Made by a program: the position numbers and the translations under genes
Shown here: positions 13,601 to 23,037 of the stretch, piece by piece
Position numbering within the stretch: position 1 is the stretch's first letter
Layout of the letters: the number at the start of each line of letters is the position of its first letter
NCBI GenBank assembly: GCA_039621445.1
Contig: CP154956.1
Coordinates: 95,608,406-95,672,405 of the forward strand
Length of the DNA: 64,000 nt
Source of the DNA: Euglena gracilis
Taxonomy: Eukaryota > Euglenida > Euglenophyceae > Euglenales
Reading direction: 5' to 3'
Notes under the pieces: model-generated
Databases searched by the model: none
Seen by the model: only the letters and a program-made list of their open reading frames with translations
What the model was told of the DNA's origin: nothing

Positions 13601-14876
13601 CTCCCATACTGGGATTTTTGGTGGAAGTTTCCACAAAGCGGCGTTGTAAGTCTCCAATTTCAGTTTGTAGTCCCGAAACACCCGCAAAAGCGGTTTTCAG
13701 GTCTGCAAGCGCAGTTTGGAGGTCTGCATTCGCAGTTTGTAATGCAGGAATGACCGTTTCTCGGTCTTGGAGTTCCGCATTCGCGGTTTGTAGGCTAAGA
13801 ATCACCGCATCGCGGGATTGGAGCTCCGCCGTAGCGGTTTGTAGCGCATTGGAAGCAGTTTCAAGTTTTTGAACATCATTTTGCCACTTTTCATGGAGGA
13901 AATCCTGCCGATGCGTGATTTCCGCCACTTGAGTGTGCAATGTGGTCAAATTGTAGGAAACTTCACCGCATTTGCAGGAAGTTTGTTCCAAACGAGCAAT
14001 CCGCTCTTCCAATTGTTGAGCAAAAGCTCTTTGTACATAGTTTTCGCGTATTTGTGCAACATTTTGATGAAAACTCGCGTTTTCATCACCCAAACGCAAA
14101 ATGCGTTCTTGGGACTGTTGTACAACATTGGACAAAGTTGAAAAGTGCTCATATGACACATATGAGCCCAGTTCCGCACCCGTAGGCGCTTTATCCCGTT
14201 GTTGTAACCGGGACTGCATTTCTTGCATTGTATAAGAAAAGGTTTCCAGTTGTGTGAACAGTTGTTGTAGATTTTGTTGTAAATGTGAACGTTTTGCGTT
14301 ATTCCGTGATTCCGCGGTTTGGAGGGTCTCTTGTACCTGTTGGAAGTTTTGCACCAAGGTGTCGCGCAAAAATGCGTCAAAACCTTGGTGGAGGTTCTGA
14401 AGGTCCATTGTAGTGGAGTTGAAATTCTTTTGGCAAAATTGTCCAAATTCTTGGATATATTGCCAAAGGAAATCCAGCTTGCCGAAAACGGCCTTGTGAC
14501 TGTCTTCATCAAATTGTAGGACTTGGTTCAGTGTTTTAGCGCAATTTTGGACACATGCTTCGATGTGTCGAAATTGCTGTTGTAGTGGGTGGTTCTCCGG
14601 TAAATTTGCGACTGCGCGCTCAACGGTATTACTGGAGAACTCATCCCGGTCTTCCTCGGAGTCATTGTCCATGGGAACAATGACACCGGCAGTGTCCGGG
14701 ACCACTAACCGCATTTCAGCGGACCAAGGTAGAGCTGGGATTTCTCCCAATTGTGGAGGGGGGGGCAAGTCCCGAATGGGGCTTACCGGTGGTAGGGCCG
14801 GGGGGGTGTTGGAAAAAACAAGGTGTTTCCAACCCGTCCTCGTAAGGGGGGGACTCTGCTGACAATTGCGTGCCAA
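10686..14876 (-). CDS. gag: Gag-like polyprotein, main part (coiled coil, capsid-like, two zinc knuckles)
   Basis: About 1,390 codons on the minus strand. It has a proline-rich start (LPPPPQLGEIPALPW), then several hundred residues of predicted coiled coil with LQTANAELQ-type heptads, then a capsid-like region (FWRDWEYYWDL) matching the FEVDWNLYWDRL region of the chromovirus Gag at 23-46 kb. The tail is Arg/Ser-rich with two C-x2-C-x4-H-x4-C knuckles, CFLCNKSGHKSRDC (about 11253-11296) and CSLCGSHNHHSTKC (10854-10895). A short Arg-Asp repeat (ESRNRDILQ) comes from a 30-bp DNA repeat at 12150-12290. No true start codon opens this frame: it continues the frame of 14807-15732 across a 7-base G run at 14800-14806 that seems one base too long. 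Role inferred: virus-like particle and RNA packaging. Homologue: 16851-20752. Confidence 0.85.
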   Translation of the reverse strand: MARNCQQSPPLTRTGWKHLVFSNTPPALPPVSPIRDLPPPPQLGEIPALPWSAEMRLVVPDTAGVIVPMDNDSEEDRDEFSSNTVERAVANLPENHPLQQQFRHIEACVQNCAKTLNQVLQFDEDSHKAVFGKLDFLWQYIQEFGQFCQKNFNSTTMDLQNLHQGFDAFLRDTLVQNFQQVQETLQTAESRNNAKRSHLQQNLQQLFTQLETFSYTMQEMQSRLQQRDKAPTGAELGSYVSYEHFSTLSNVVQQSQERILRLGDENASFHQNVAQIRENYVQRAFAQQLEERIARLEQTSCKCGEVSYNLTTLHTQVAEITHRQDFLHEKWQNDVQKLETASNALQTATAELQSRDAVILSLQTANAELQDRETVIPALQTANADLQTALADLKTAFAGVSGLQTEIGDLQRRFVETSTKNPSMGALRSTVTDLHNQLQADVNKIKSAFVDLHKRCNGIQNSFPDVTGIETALADLNTQHKTLQSTTSHLQKRVQTLSTRVSGLQPASDGQTVREVELPPYFRTFYDQMLAKNKENIQEFCETLMRTENSVTQQVLTLKRQISVLENQLSTMMDDKTAENAVGVPQPTLGTSITQTENRLNTITTAMETLAKRVQFLDTTFPKLSADFDSIVDKLPLLDELPSYRKRIKRLQCDVERISDLFQVVGSLEQSIQDFALSLDEIHAKSCNPPHFAHENKVFSGQNATSSSQSAVCASTETSSDARHPTRDFVHQIRGLLDANFSKGAVCASLQPSSDAHALQASTDAHDHEHAYNRDYNRPFIQQLKIPPHKGESSDEEPVFASKTVNPLVLQQKFRKSELIRGMSHTPTPGIGHWSRIPNAESTAVPRFAGEQRDSYPPGMLPHPESRNCDTLQSESRNRDILQQESRNRDILQPESRNRDIPPPNARNRDVPYTHGTCGTMSNNLDAISRMPPSQPYTNNHDGNRTPQRDFKGTITIANKVKPQWDGDPTSWKQFWRDWEYYWDLKGPTQDRNPEVIKMEFIDCLPKEEKERARQLVIRNRISFPELVDQYASTCSSLVSQIALENKWRQFAPSDRKWRSIDVWYSKWLGLAGEVDELGENQMKEQFDAVLLNFIPNLIKEIHREELAGNALKLEQRWNYVSKQMKLKQLLNQIQSAFSHHPTAGIPSFLVNALQKAKNSHKSSQEYTNTSKSPKRDSKTHNSFSSDQNSDKLCFLCNKSGHKSRDCPNPDARKRHHSPQGSNSSDNSGYSTFSYKLDKPQDTKHRQRSPSPFRERGRDRESQGWSSRSHIKRDSNRESSRSRSRSRSPPSRLQSGKPGYHTHGRTDPRSPQRQSGEGPSKSQNRQRCSLCGSHNHHSTKCHRSHSPRTSQRHRDSNRGVKTCYKSHHHKQGFKTSSLEEGTPALGREGDENPESS

Positions 14877-15732
14877 AATGCACTAATTGCCAACCCCGTT
14901 CAGGCATTCTGCCCACTTGTGAGTCAGACTCCGCGGAAGCGGAGGGGGTCCGTAGACCCATTGTAGGGTTATGTTGTACCGCAAATGCGGCTGTTGTAAG
15001 GTTGGGTCCGCGAATGCGGGTTGGGTCCGTAGACCCTTGGAGGTGGGGGGCACCACCGAAGCGGCTTGGGTCCGAAGACCGTTGGAGGTGGGGGGCACCG
15101 CCGAAGCGGCTTGTTGTAGGGGGGGACACCGCTAAAGCGGTTTGGGTTCGAAAACCCAGTTGTGAGGGGGGTACCGCCGAAGCGGCTTGGGCGTCCGCCC
15201 CTTGGAAGGAAAAAATTTCCACCGCAGAAGCGACTCGGGCATCCGCCCCTTGTGAATAAAAATTTTCTGTCGCTAAAGCGACTTGGGCATCCGCCCCTTG
15301 AGGATAAAACTTTTCTGTCGCGTTAGCGACTTGGGCGTCCGCCCATTGTGGATCTATTGCAGGGGGGGTTGGGGTCCGAAAACCCCTTGTAGAGGGGTTG
15401 CGGTCCGAAAACCCGTTGTATGGGGGGTTGGGGTCGGAAACCCTAAAACCCGTTGTAGGGGGGATTAGGGTCCGAAAACCCGTTGTAGGGGGGGATTGGG
15501 TCCTAAAACCCGTTGTAGGGGGGATTGGGGTCCGAAAACCCATTGTAGGGGGGGTTGGGGTCCGAAAACCCATTGTAAGGGGGGAATCCGCCGAAGCGGC
15601 TTGCACACCCGTCCCTTTTGTAAAATTGTACACCGCCGAGGCGGTTTGCTCTGTATTCTGCAGTTTACGGAGTGAACCTATTAACAATTCATAGTTAATA
15701 GGTGCATTCCAGTTGGGAGTTGTACTCTGCAT
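14800..15732 (-). CDS. gag: N-terminal part of the same Gag, separated by a one-base frameshift
   Basis: The likely true start is the ATG at 15732 (M-Q-S-T-T-P-N-W), about 170 nt after the primer site. The segment is repetitive: a 10-residue PPTTGFRTPI-type repeat from a 30-bp DNA unit (15360-15600), then units around GADAQVALATENFYSQ, then RFGGAPHLQ repeats. It ends with GLETPCFFQHPP. The homologous gag at 20.4 kb continues this motif directly into LPPPPDLG, whereas here the continuation lies in the next frame. The cause is one extra base in the G run at 14800-14806: a real mutation, a homopolymer sequencing error or, less likely, a programmed shift. Confidence 0.75.
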
Positions 15733-15902
15733 ATTTTGGGGAAAAATTGTGAAAATTGACACAAAAACCCAAAACTGTCAGCAAAGGTGGGGAGATCAGG
15801 GGCTTTTTGTGCGGCCGTAGCTGCTTGTGCCACCTGGGACTCCTCGCCCGTGCGTACGAGCTGGCGCTCAGCTGAAAATTTGTGGGGGGGTCGTAAGACC
15901 GT

Positions 15903-15920
15903 TTACCTAATCTGCTACCA
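15903..15920 (-). other. primer-binding site, initiator tRNA-Met type
   Basis: On the minus strand TGGTAGCAGATTAGGT follows the 5' LTR end GTACACT without a gap. TGGTAGCAGA is the complement of the 3' end (..TCTGCTACCA) of a typical eukaryotic initiator tRNA-Met. Confidence 0.85.
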
Positions 15921-16363
15921 AGTGTACGTCCCGCCCTTTCTCTTTCGCTTTTCCCTTTTTTCCCAGAAAAGGCGCGGGAGTAACAAAATAAAATTTATAA
16001 ACCCTTTGACCCCTTTATGCAGAGCACAAGGCAAAGGAGAGGAGATTTTGTTTTGGGACCCGAGTCCCTTTTCTGTTGTTCTTGTTGACCTCTTCGGGTC
16101 TTGATAAACAGAACAAAAATAATTGTAAAGATTGGGGTCTTCGCCCCTCAAAGGAAAACCTACTTACAAAACCAACCCAATAAGACCTTAAGCTAAGTAG
16201 GAACCAAGTGTTTCTTATTCTGCAAAGGAATTCCCTAACTGGGACGTCATCACCAGTTAGTGCAGAATCACATAGCACTGTGTGCAGCTGGCCAAAGGCC
16301 AGTTAACAGGCATTCGCCCTTTGTAGCACACAATACCATGGCATCATGGCTGCCTGGTACACA
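15921..16363 (-). repeat. 5' LTR of the gag-only element
   Basis: A 443-bp partner of 4461-4905. Its outer end is followed by the target duplication CTATC (16364-16368). In element orientation it starts TGTGTACCAGGCAGCC. The U3, R and U5 limits are not resolvable by eye. Confidence 0.88.
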
Positions 16364-16368
16364 CTATC

Positions 16369-16850
16369 CCAAACTTACGCCAGCACCAAGAATTTTGTGA
16401 AACCGAACCAAGTACCCCGAAAATTTTAGCTAGGTGGGGGTTGTGCATGGTTTTGGGACTGATGGGTAGGACACTGTCCAAAATGCGTCCCAATCACCGA
16501 CACACAAGGGGGGGGGTGCTAAGTAAAAGCACTGGCGTGAAAAATCAAATTTTACGCTTTGGATAAAAATTGTGGAAATTTTGGAACTTTGATTCCGCTT
16601 GGAGAGCTAGTGTCGTGGAGTTAGGGAAAGTGAAGGGTATGGCTCAAAATTCGATTTCTTGCCAAGTTCTCCTTGACCCTTTCTGCCTTTGCTCAACTTT
16701 CCGAGCGGAAATTGGGGAGTGGGGGGGGGGGCGAAAATTTTCTGGGTACTCACCCCAAAAGCCGATGCACAAGGGGGGGGGAGGGTTCATGACGTCCTAC
16801 CTCCATCTGTTTAGCAGCCCAGAGTCCGTCCCTTCGGTTTTCGGTGTCCC
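16369..16850 (-). other. noncoding 3' flank of the older gag
   Basis: No gene seen. Short G runs at about 16508, 16721 and 16775. It lies between the gag stop (16851) and the insertion point of the younger element, so it is presumably part of the older element's 3' region. Confidence 0.5.
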
Positions 16851-18827
16851 TCACTCCAGGTCCGAACCGGCCAAATAGCCCGTGGCGGGCCCTTTGGAGG
16901 TATAGTCTGAGGTCAACGTGCGCACCGCCATGCGGGCCTCGTTGAAATCAGCATCCGAGCTCACATCCCCCTCCCTGCCAGAAGCCGGGGTTTCCCCCTC
17001 CAAACAAGATAACTTGAAACCGACTTTATGGCGGTTGGAGGAGTGACCGTTGTCACCGCGATACATACCGCGATGGCGTTGGCCCGGCCGGGGGGAACGA
17101 GATCTTGAGCATTGGGATGAGTGCTGATCACTCGATCCGTATTGTGAACAACGAGATTTGTGACGACATTCGAAATGGCGGGGTGATCGGTTTCCCGATT
17201 TATCGTCAAACCGCCGTGGTGAACGGGCATTCCGTTGACCATGACTCGTGTATCGGGGTTCTCCCGATGAAGATGACGAAGAGGATGATCCGCTTCGCGA
17301 ATGCGATCGCGATGCCTCGCGATAAGAATCACGCTTCTTGGCAGAGGCAATGGGTGACCTACCCCGAAGGGCACCGGTATTCTGCTCATCGCGGACCGGG
17401 AACCGGGGGCTCATACCACCGGAACGGTAACCAGATTGCCTTGTATTGCCCGATTGGCGTGAAAACGCGGACGAACCCGAACCCCGTGATGAGTTTGAGC
17501 CTCGCGGACTTACGATACGCCTTCGCACATCCGGATTCGGACAATCACGGGACATATGTCCCGGATTATTGCACAAAAAGCACAATTTGTCCGTGGATTG
17601 ATCCGAAGAACGCGGATATCGCGTTTTCGATCCCGTGTTTGGTGAAGTGGGTGAATCCGGTGATTTTTGCAATGCGTTCACCGAACCAGCCGGTAATCCA
17701 GCGGTTGGGTGTGCGTTAAACGCGGATTGAATCTGACCAAGAAGCTGTGATAGCTTCAACCTTTTGGAAACGTAGTTCCAACGTTGGTCAAGAGTCATTG
17801 CATGACCCGCCAATTCCTCACGATGGATATCCTTGACGAGGCTAGGCGTGAAATGCATAAGAACAGCGTCAAACTGTTCACGCATTTGCATTTCACTGAG
17901 TTCATCCACTTCAGCGGCAAGTCCCAACCATTTGGCATACCAAAGGTCGATGGACTTCCATTTGCGGTCGGTAATCATGGCGACCAAACTTGAACAGGTG
18001 GAAGCGTATTGCTCCACCAGATCATCAAAGGAAACGCGGTTGCGAATAACAAGTTGTCGCGCGCTCCTTCTCGTCCCTCGGGAGGCAATCGATGAGCTCC
18101 ATCTTGCCTCCGGGTTTGTGTCCTGGGTTGGTCCTTTCAATGCCCAATAGTACTCCCAGTCCCGGAAAAACTGTCTCCATGTGGTTGGATCACCATCCCA
18201 ATGGGGTTTAACCTTGTTCGCGATTGCGATGGTGTCCTTGAAGTCTTTCTGAGGAACCCGTTGACCCTCGGTGGTACTCCGTGGATTCGGGCCCGGGTAC
18301 GGTCGAGCACCAAGCGTATCCTTTCCGTATTCTTGTCGGAATCGTGATATTTCTGGTGAAGGTGAATCCTGGTGCCGGTAATCCGGTTGCAAACCCTGTT
18401 GGTCACCCGTAATACGGGGACACTCCGGTCTGGGGGTATGTCGCGCATGCAACATGTGGCCCACTCCCGGTGTACGGGTTTGGCTCATTCCACGCACAAG
18501 CATGGAATGCTGTATTTCTTGGTGGAGACTAGGCAGAATCGCCGTGTTTCCCGAAAATTCGGTTCCCGTAACGGGAAATTCATCCGAAAACTGGGTTTGG
18601 CTTATGGGCAAGGCCAATGGTGGCACAAGTCGCGGAATCGCGGATTGTGACACGCCGAACACGGGTGGTGGTGGTGCATGTGCACCTAGAGTCGGGTTAT
18701 GGAAACGCGACTCTGGAACATTTGGTGCATCTTCGGCAATGTATACTGCCGAAATGCGGTGTGAAACCCACTGTTGGTTGGACACATTGTCCAAACCCAC
18801 AGACAAGTCATGCACACTTTGCTCCAA
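16851..18827 (-). pseudogene. gag: Gag-like protein, C-terminal two thirds, older element
   Basis: A homologue of 10686-14876. It shares KPHWDGDPTTWRQFFRDWEY, the LVIRNR motif, REELAGHAMTLDQRWNYVSK and a zinc knuckle CFLCNNPGHMSRDC (about 17540-17582). The second knuckle has decayed (C-S-Q-Y-G replaces C-S-L-C-G). The Arg/Ser-rich tail includes a serine run. It is open for 658 codons but enters from another frame at its 5' end (near 18830), so the gene as a whole is broken. Compared with the younger copy, about 20 residues are lost in the ALENKWRQF region. Confidence 0.8.
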
Positions 18828-18829
18828 AT

Positions 18830-20752
18830 GCTCAACAAGCCGGAGTTAGCCGCAAATACGGTCAACATCATCCTCCAAAGCGTGACTACGCTTGCGGTAA
18901 CGGGAAAAGTCATCCAAATGTGGGATCCTTTCGGAAATTCCGGTGACATTTTGGAAAAGTTTCCCGTGAGACTCATCCAATAATTGGAGTTGTCCCGTTA
19001 ATGTTTTTACTGCATTTGAGAGAATGGTGATGGGTGCAACCGGTGCAGGGTTATCCGACAACGCGGTTGTGGTACCCAAAGGTAAATTTCTGGGTTGTGG
19101 TTTATCCAACAACGCAGAAATTCGCTCATCCAACCTGGTAATCTCACCTTGCATGGATCGGGCATTCCGATTAACCGCTTCCTCAAGCCGTAATAGGCTA
19201 TTGCAGAAATCTTGCAAGGTTTCCTGATTGCCAGTGAGCATTTTGTCATAAAATGCTCTGCAATCAGGGTTCTCGGTAATCCGGGAACTAGAACCTGCAG
19301 GTAGAGACTGCATTTCCGTTACTTTGGTAGACACCGATGCATACCGGGTCTAGAGTTCCCCAATAGCCGTTTGAATACCGCTAACGTCCGGGACTCGGTG
19401 GGAAAGTGCGGAATAGCTTTGTTGCAAGCCGGCAATGGCCGAGTTAATCCCGCCAATGTCGGATTGCAACTGCAACTGCAGGGAATCCTGCCGTTGTGCC
19501 AGTTCCGCGACTTTCGCGCTCAGAATGGATAGTCCAACCTGATTTGCGTCACAAAAGCAGGTTCTCTGCTCCAAACGGGAAAGTCGCTCCTCCAAGTGCC
19601 GCACATACGTGTGGGGAGCAAATTTCTCGTTGGCTTGTGACTGGAATTGCCGAAACGTTACCGTTTCATCACACAACTGCATAATGCGGTTTTGCGATTC
19701 ATGAAAAGTTGCGGACAAGGTGAAGTGGTCCACAGACACAAATTCACCACTACTGGATGTTGCAGACCAGGAATCTCGTGCATGCAACTGTTGTTGCAAA
19801 TGCAACAACGCAGATGAACAGAACTCCATTTGTCCCGATAACTGCTGTTGTAGTGAGTCATGCAGGTGCAGAAACTTGGAGTCATTCCTCATTTCCGCTT
19901 CGTGCATGTATTCACTAATTTGCCGGAAGTTTTGCGGGAGTTGTTGGCACATTTTGTCAAAGGTTTCCCGAAAGTTTGCAAGGCCAATACCCGCACTTTC
20001 GAAATTCCTCTGGCAATATTTGCCAACTTCCTGCCAGTAATTCCAGCAGTATTCCAGCTTGGTGAAGACATGTTTCTGGTTGTCCTCATCAAACTGAAGC
20101 ACTTTCTTCAGTGCGGTTGCACAATCTGCAATGCATTGTTGCATATGGTTGAACTGCCTCACAAGGGGGTGATCCCCTGGAAGCCGAGCAACGATATCCT
20201 GCACATCCTCAGCAGTGAGGAGCTCCCCCGTGCCCTTCTCATAGCCATCCATGGGTTGGGACGTACCAGAGAATTCTGGTACCACTAGGCGAGTCTCCGG
20301 CTGCCAAGGCAGTGCGGGATAACACCCAAGATCGGGTGGTGGTGGCAAAGCTCTGTAAGGGCTTGCCGGTGGAAGAGCGGGTGGTGGTTGAAAGAAACAC
20401 GGGGTTTCTAGCCCACCATCACCAGAGAAGCCCGGTGGCGGAATCACCACGGGTCTCTCCGGTGTGCGCAACTGCACCATTGCCGCAGACAGAGGCAAAT
20501 ACCCCCGTTGTTGCAAGGTGAGTGCGGAAGAGGCCGCGTTAGCCTCAATGATGTGGAGGGCTCATCGTCGACCACCGTCAATGATGACAAATGTTGCAAA
20601 TGTGACAATTGAACCAATTGTGCCTCATCGGCGTGGGAACTGGAAGCAATTTCACATAAAAGCTTCCAATCCCCATTTTCCTGGTCAATGTCTTGCAATG
20701 ATGCCTGTAATAAGGCATAATTGAATTGATGGATGGGGCATTTGCTTTGCGT
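18830..20752 (-). pseudogene. gag: Gag-like protein, N-terminal part, older element, multiply broken
   Basis: The same gene continues upstream in pieces: 18846-19334 (coiled-coil end, QGEITRLDERISALLDKPQP), 19350-20516 (GGLETPCFFQPPPALPPASP and long coiled coil) and about 20450-20752 (N-terminus, IHQFNYALLQASLQDI, matching NAPINYELLIGSLRKL of the younger copy). A stop interrupts at about 19350 and frames change near 18835 and 20480. At the position of the younger copy's ATG the first codon reads ACG (20750-20752), so the start codon has also been lost. All of this supports an old, inactive copy. Confidence 0.75.
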
Positions 20753-20941
20753 CTTTCTGATGGCAAAAACAACAAACAACCACAAAAATAAGCAGTTGTG
20801 CTGGCACCAGAGGGGCTGTAACGGGTAATACCGTACAGAGCCTTCCGGAACCTGCTCGTCTGCTTAGACGTTGACTAGAAGCCGGGAGCTGACGCTACGA
20901 CCGTGTAATAACGGTGCAGGGGCTCTCCGCTGCCAGTCAGC

Positions 20942-20966
20942 GTAGGATCGAACCAATCTGCTACCA
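20942..20966 (-). other. extended primer-binding site of the older gag element
   Basis: The minus strand reads TGGTAGCAGATTGGTTCGAT and continues CCTACG. The first ten bases complement the initiator tRNA-Met 3' end. The next part complements a T-arm of the form GGATCGAACC, and AUCGAA in the T-loop is a hallmark of eukaryotic initiator tRNAs. It lies about 190 nt upstream of the gag start, as in the younger element. Confidence 0.75.
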
Positions 20967-21185
20967 GGTGCACGTCTGATTCCCCTTTTCCCCAAAAGCC
21001 TTGCTTTCGCCTTGGTGCGGACCTACTTGGGTCAGGAAAAGCAGAGTAACAAAAAACCCTTTTCCCACTTCCCGAAGCAAAGCACAGGGAGAAGACGGGG
21101 AAAGGATCACGGACTGTAATAAGTCCGTGGAAGAAAGGGAAAATAATAATATAAAAGAATACCACCTGTGGAGAGAGAAAGGGAT
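20967..21185 (-). repeat. truncated LTR of the older gag element
   Basis: Adjacent to the primer site, the plus strand reads GGTGCACGTCTG, the counterpart of AGTGTACGTCCC in the younger LTR. It shares family words (gagtaacaaaa, gcaaagcacaggga, gaataccacctgtg) with the LTRs at 4461 and 56434. Homology stops near 21185, where the 3' end of a LINE begins, so only about 220 bp remain. Confidence 0.65.
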
Positions 21186-21189
21186 ACAG

Positions 21190-23037
21190 TGGTGGGGCGA
21201 GCCGAATTCACCGACCAGTGGCACAGCCTACTGGATTTGTCAGAGTTCGCGGGAGGGGAGCTATGTACAGATGGGCGAGGCCCATGGGCAGCATAGGTAT
21301 AAGCGGTGGCGGATGAGGGGAGAGGAGATCAGTCGAGGGTGAGGGGACTGCGTGTGCTCGAGGTGGTCGGGCGGGTGCCCGGCTGCCGGGTTGGTGAGAT
21401 GGTCCGAGGGCGCCCCAGTTTGTGCAGGCGCTCTCTCGGTGGCGCTCCTTCTGTGGCGGGTGTGTGCGGTTGGGTGGCCTCGTGGGCCACCATTCGGCGT
21501 CTGTGGCGTTTGTGTTCCCTTGCTGTTGTTGTTGTTGTTGTAGTTGTTGTTGTTCGTTTAACGGAGCAGGTGCTTGGGCTGCAGGAGGTGGAAGACCTCT
21601 CGTAGCAGGGCGATGGCCACGTTCTGATAAATCTCTGCCTCCTTGATTTCTCGTTCGGCGCCCTGTTGTCAGGACGAGGCGCGTTTGGCCACTCGGCCTA
21701 GCGTCTTGGCTGTTTCGGGGCCCATGCCGCCCCATGTCCCCAGGGCGAACGGCGTGAAGCCCTACCCTGCTTGCTGGCAGGGGATGGTGTACTTCTGCTT
21801 CTTGGCCTCCTCCCTTCTCTTTAGGAAGGACCTCCAGCGCTCGCGGGTGGCATTCTGTTCTGTGGTCTGCCATCCGTGGCAGACGGTGACGTCCAGTGCC
21901 GTTGGCTTTCCCTCAGACCAGCAGTCAAGTAGGAGGTCCGCCGGGCGGAGGTGACTGTCGCGGGCCGTCGGCAGGGAAACTTCCTTCTGTACCCGCTGTC
22001 CGCTGTTGCACAAGGTTTGAAATAGTGCGTCCTGTACAGCGTTGTGGCGGGTTGCGAAGCTGTTCCTCCGGCAGCAGAGGAGGTGGTCGCCCTCCTTGTC
22101 CAGGGGTTGGCCGAAGCCTGTGCATGGCTGGCTGATATCCGTCAGCCCCGGGAGGCCCAACCACCATTTTAGTCCCAAGGTATAGTCTTCGCTGGAGAAG
22201 GTGGTATGAGAGTTGTTCGAGGGGGAGGCCGCCATCCAGCCGTGTCCGAAACCCGTGGCCTGTTCCAGCAGGCGGTTCTGGTCCCGGGGCCGAGCCTGGT
22301 CCACTAGGTCGTCCATTGCCTTCTTGCCCAGCTCGTGATTCCACCACTTCTGCTTCCGCGGCTCCTGGTCCGCGGACGCGATTCGCTGTGGGTTGTTAAG
22401 GAAGGTGGTCACGGTGGCATGGTTGGCACCCAGCCTGCCCCTGAGGTCGTCCAAAACGGCTGTGACCAAGGTAAGCTGCGGGCTGACTGCGTAGTCGGGC
22501 ACTCCCACCCGCCGGGCCCCGTCTGAATAGAAATCTCCGAGGCAGGAAATCCTTGCCGCGGGTTGGGTGTATGACGGTATGTGAAGGCCGCAGCCGCCAC
22601 TTGACAGGGGCAGCGAGGCCTGTGTCCGCTGTTGCGAGTTTAGCGCCGTGCCCAGTATGTCCTCGAAGGCGTTCATGATTACCTCCGAGCAGCTGCTTAC
22701 TTGGTCTTGGCTGCCATAGGAGTTGGACGCACGCCTAAGATGGTTCACCTTGCGGCCGTCCAGGCAGCTCCGTAGCAGATGATGCGCTACCTGGGCGTCG
22801 GTCAGGGAAGTTATTGTGGATGCGGCCTTCTCAATTTTGGCGGCAGCGTCTTCCCACGCTGTCTTGGTGGTGTCTGAAGATTCCGGGTGGTCAAGTGGGA
22901 TGCCGAGGACAGTAATGCCCTCCCCTGGTGTCCAAGGAACAAGTTGTAATTTGTCGCGGCTGGGTGTGCTTTTTGCTCCCGGGCTCCACAGGACGCATTT
23001 TCGCAGGTTCAGGCCGAGACCTACACGGTGGGACTCT
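21190..23037 (-). pseudogene. LINE 1, C-terminal third with restriction-like endonuclease
   Basis: The minus-strand 3' part of a non-LTR retrotransposon. It includes the end of the RT region (ESHRVGLGLNLRKCVLW), a connector, and a zinc/endonuclease module: GDHLLCC, RHNAVQDAL, RPADLLLDCW and GKPTALDVTV give the H/C and PD..D signature of restriction-like endonucleases of early-branching LINEs. It is homologous to 52823-54703 (about half identical by eye). Stops interrupt the C-terminus at 21762 and about 21680. The ancestral stop would be TAA at 21558-21560, followed by (CAA)n and a 3' UTR ending at about 21190 in ..GGCTCGCCCCACCA. The 5' side is cut at 23037 by the chromovirus; the gene resumes at 46403. 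Confidence 0.8.

Larger units (their letters stand above)
4461..16363 (-). mobile_element. complete gag-only LTR retrotransposon
   Basis: A minus-strand LTR element of 11.9 kb. Its LTRs are 15921-16363 (5') and 4461-4905 (3'), with about six differences between them, so the insertion is recent. The 5-bp duplication CTATC stands immediately outside both ends (4456-4460 and 16364-16368). In element orientation the LTR begins TGTGTACC and ends GTACACT. A primer site complementary to initiator tRNA-Met follows the 5' LTR and a purine tract precedes the 3' LTR. The only gene is gag (15732-10686). No protease, RT or integrase is visible in the remaining 5 kb, so the element is presumably mobilised in trans, like plant TR-GAG or large non-autonomous elements. 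Confidence 0.88.

Noticed and set aside
21516-21556. (TTG)n stretch as a poly-A-type tail of LINE 1
   Set aside because: It lies immediately after the ancestral stop codon and about 330 bases before the shared 3' terminus, so it is a simple repeat in the 3' UTR, not the tail.
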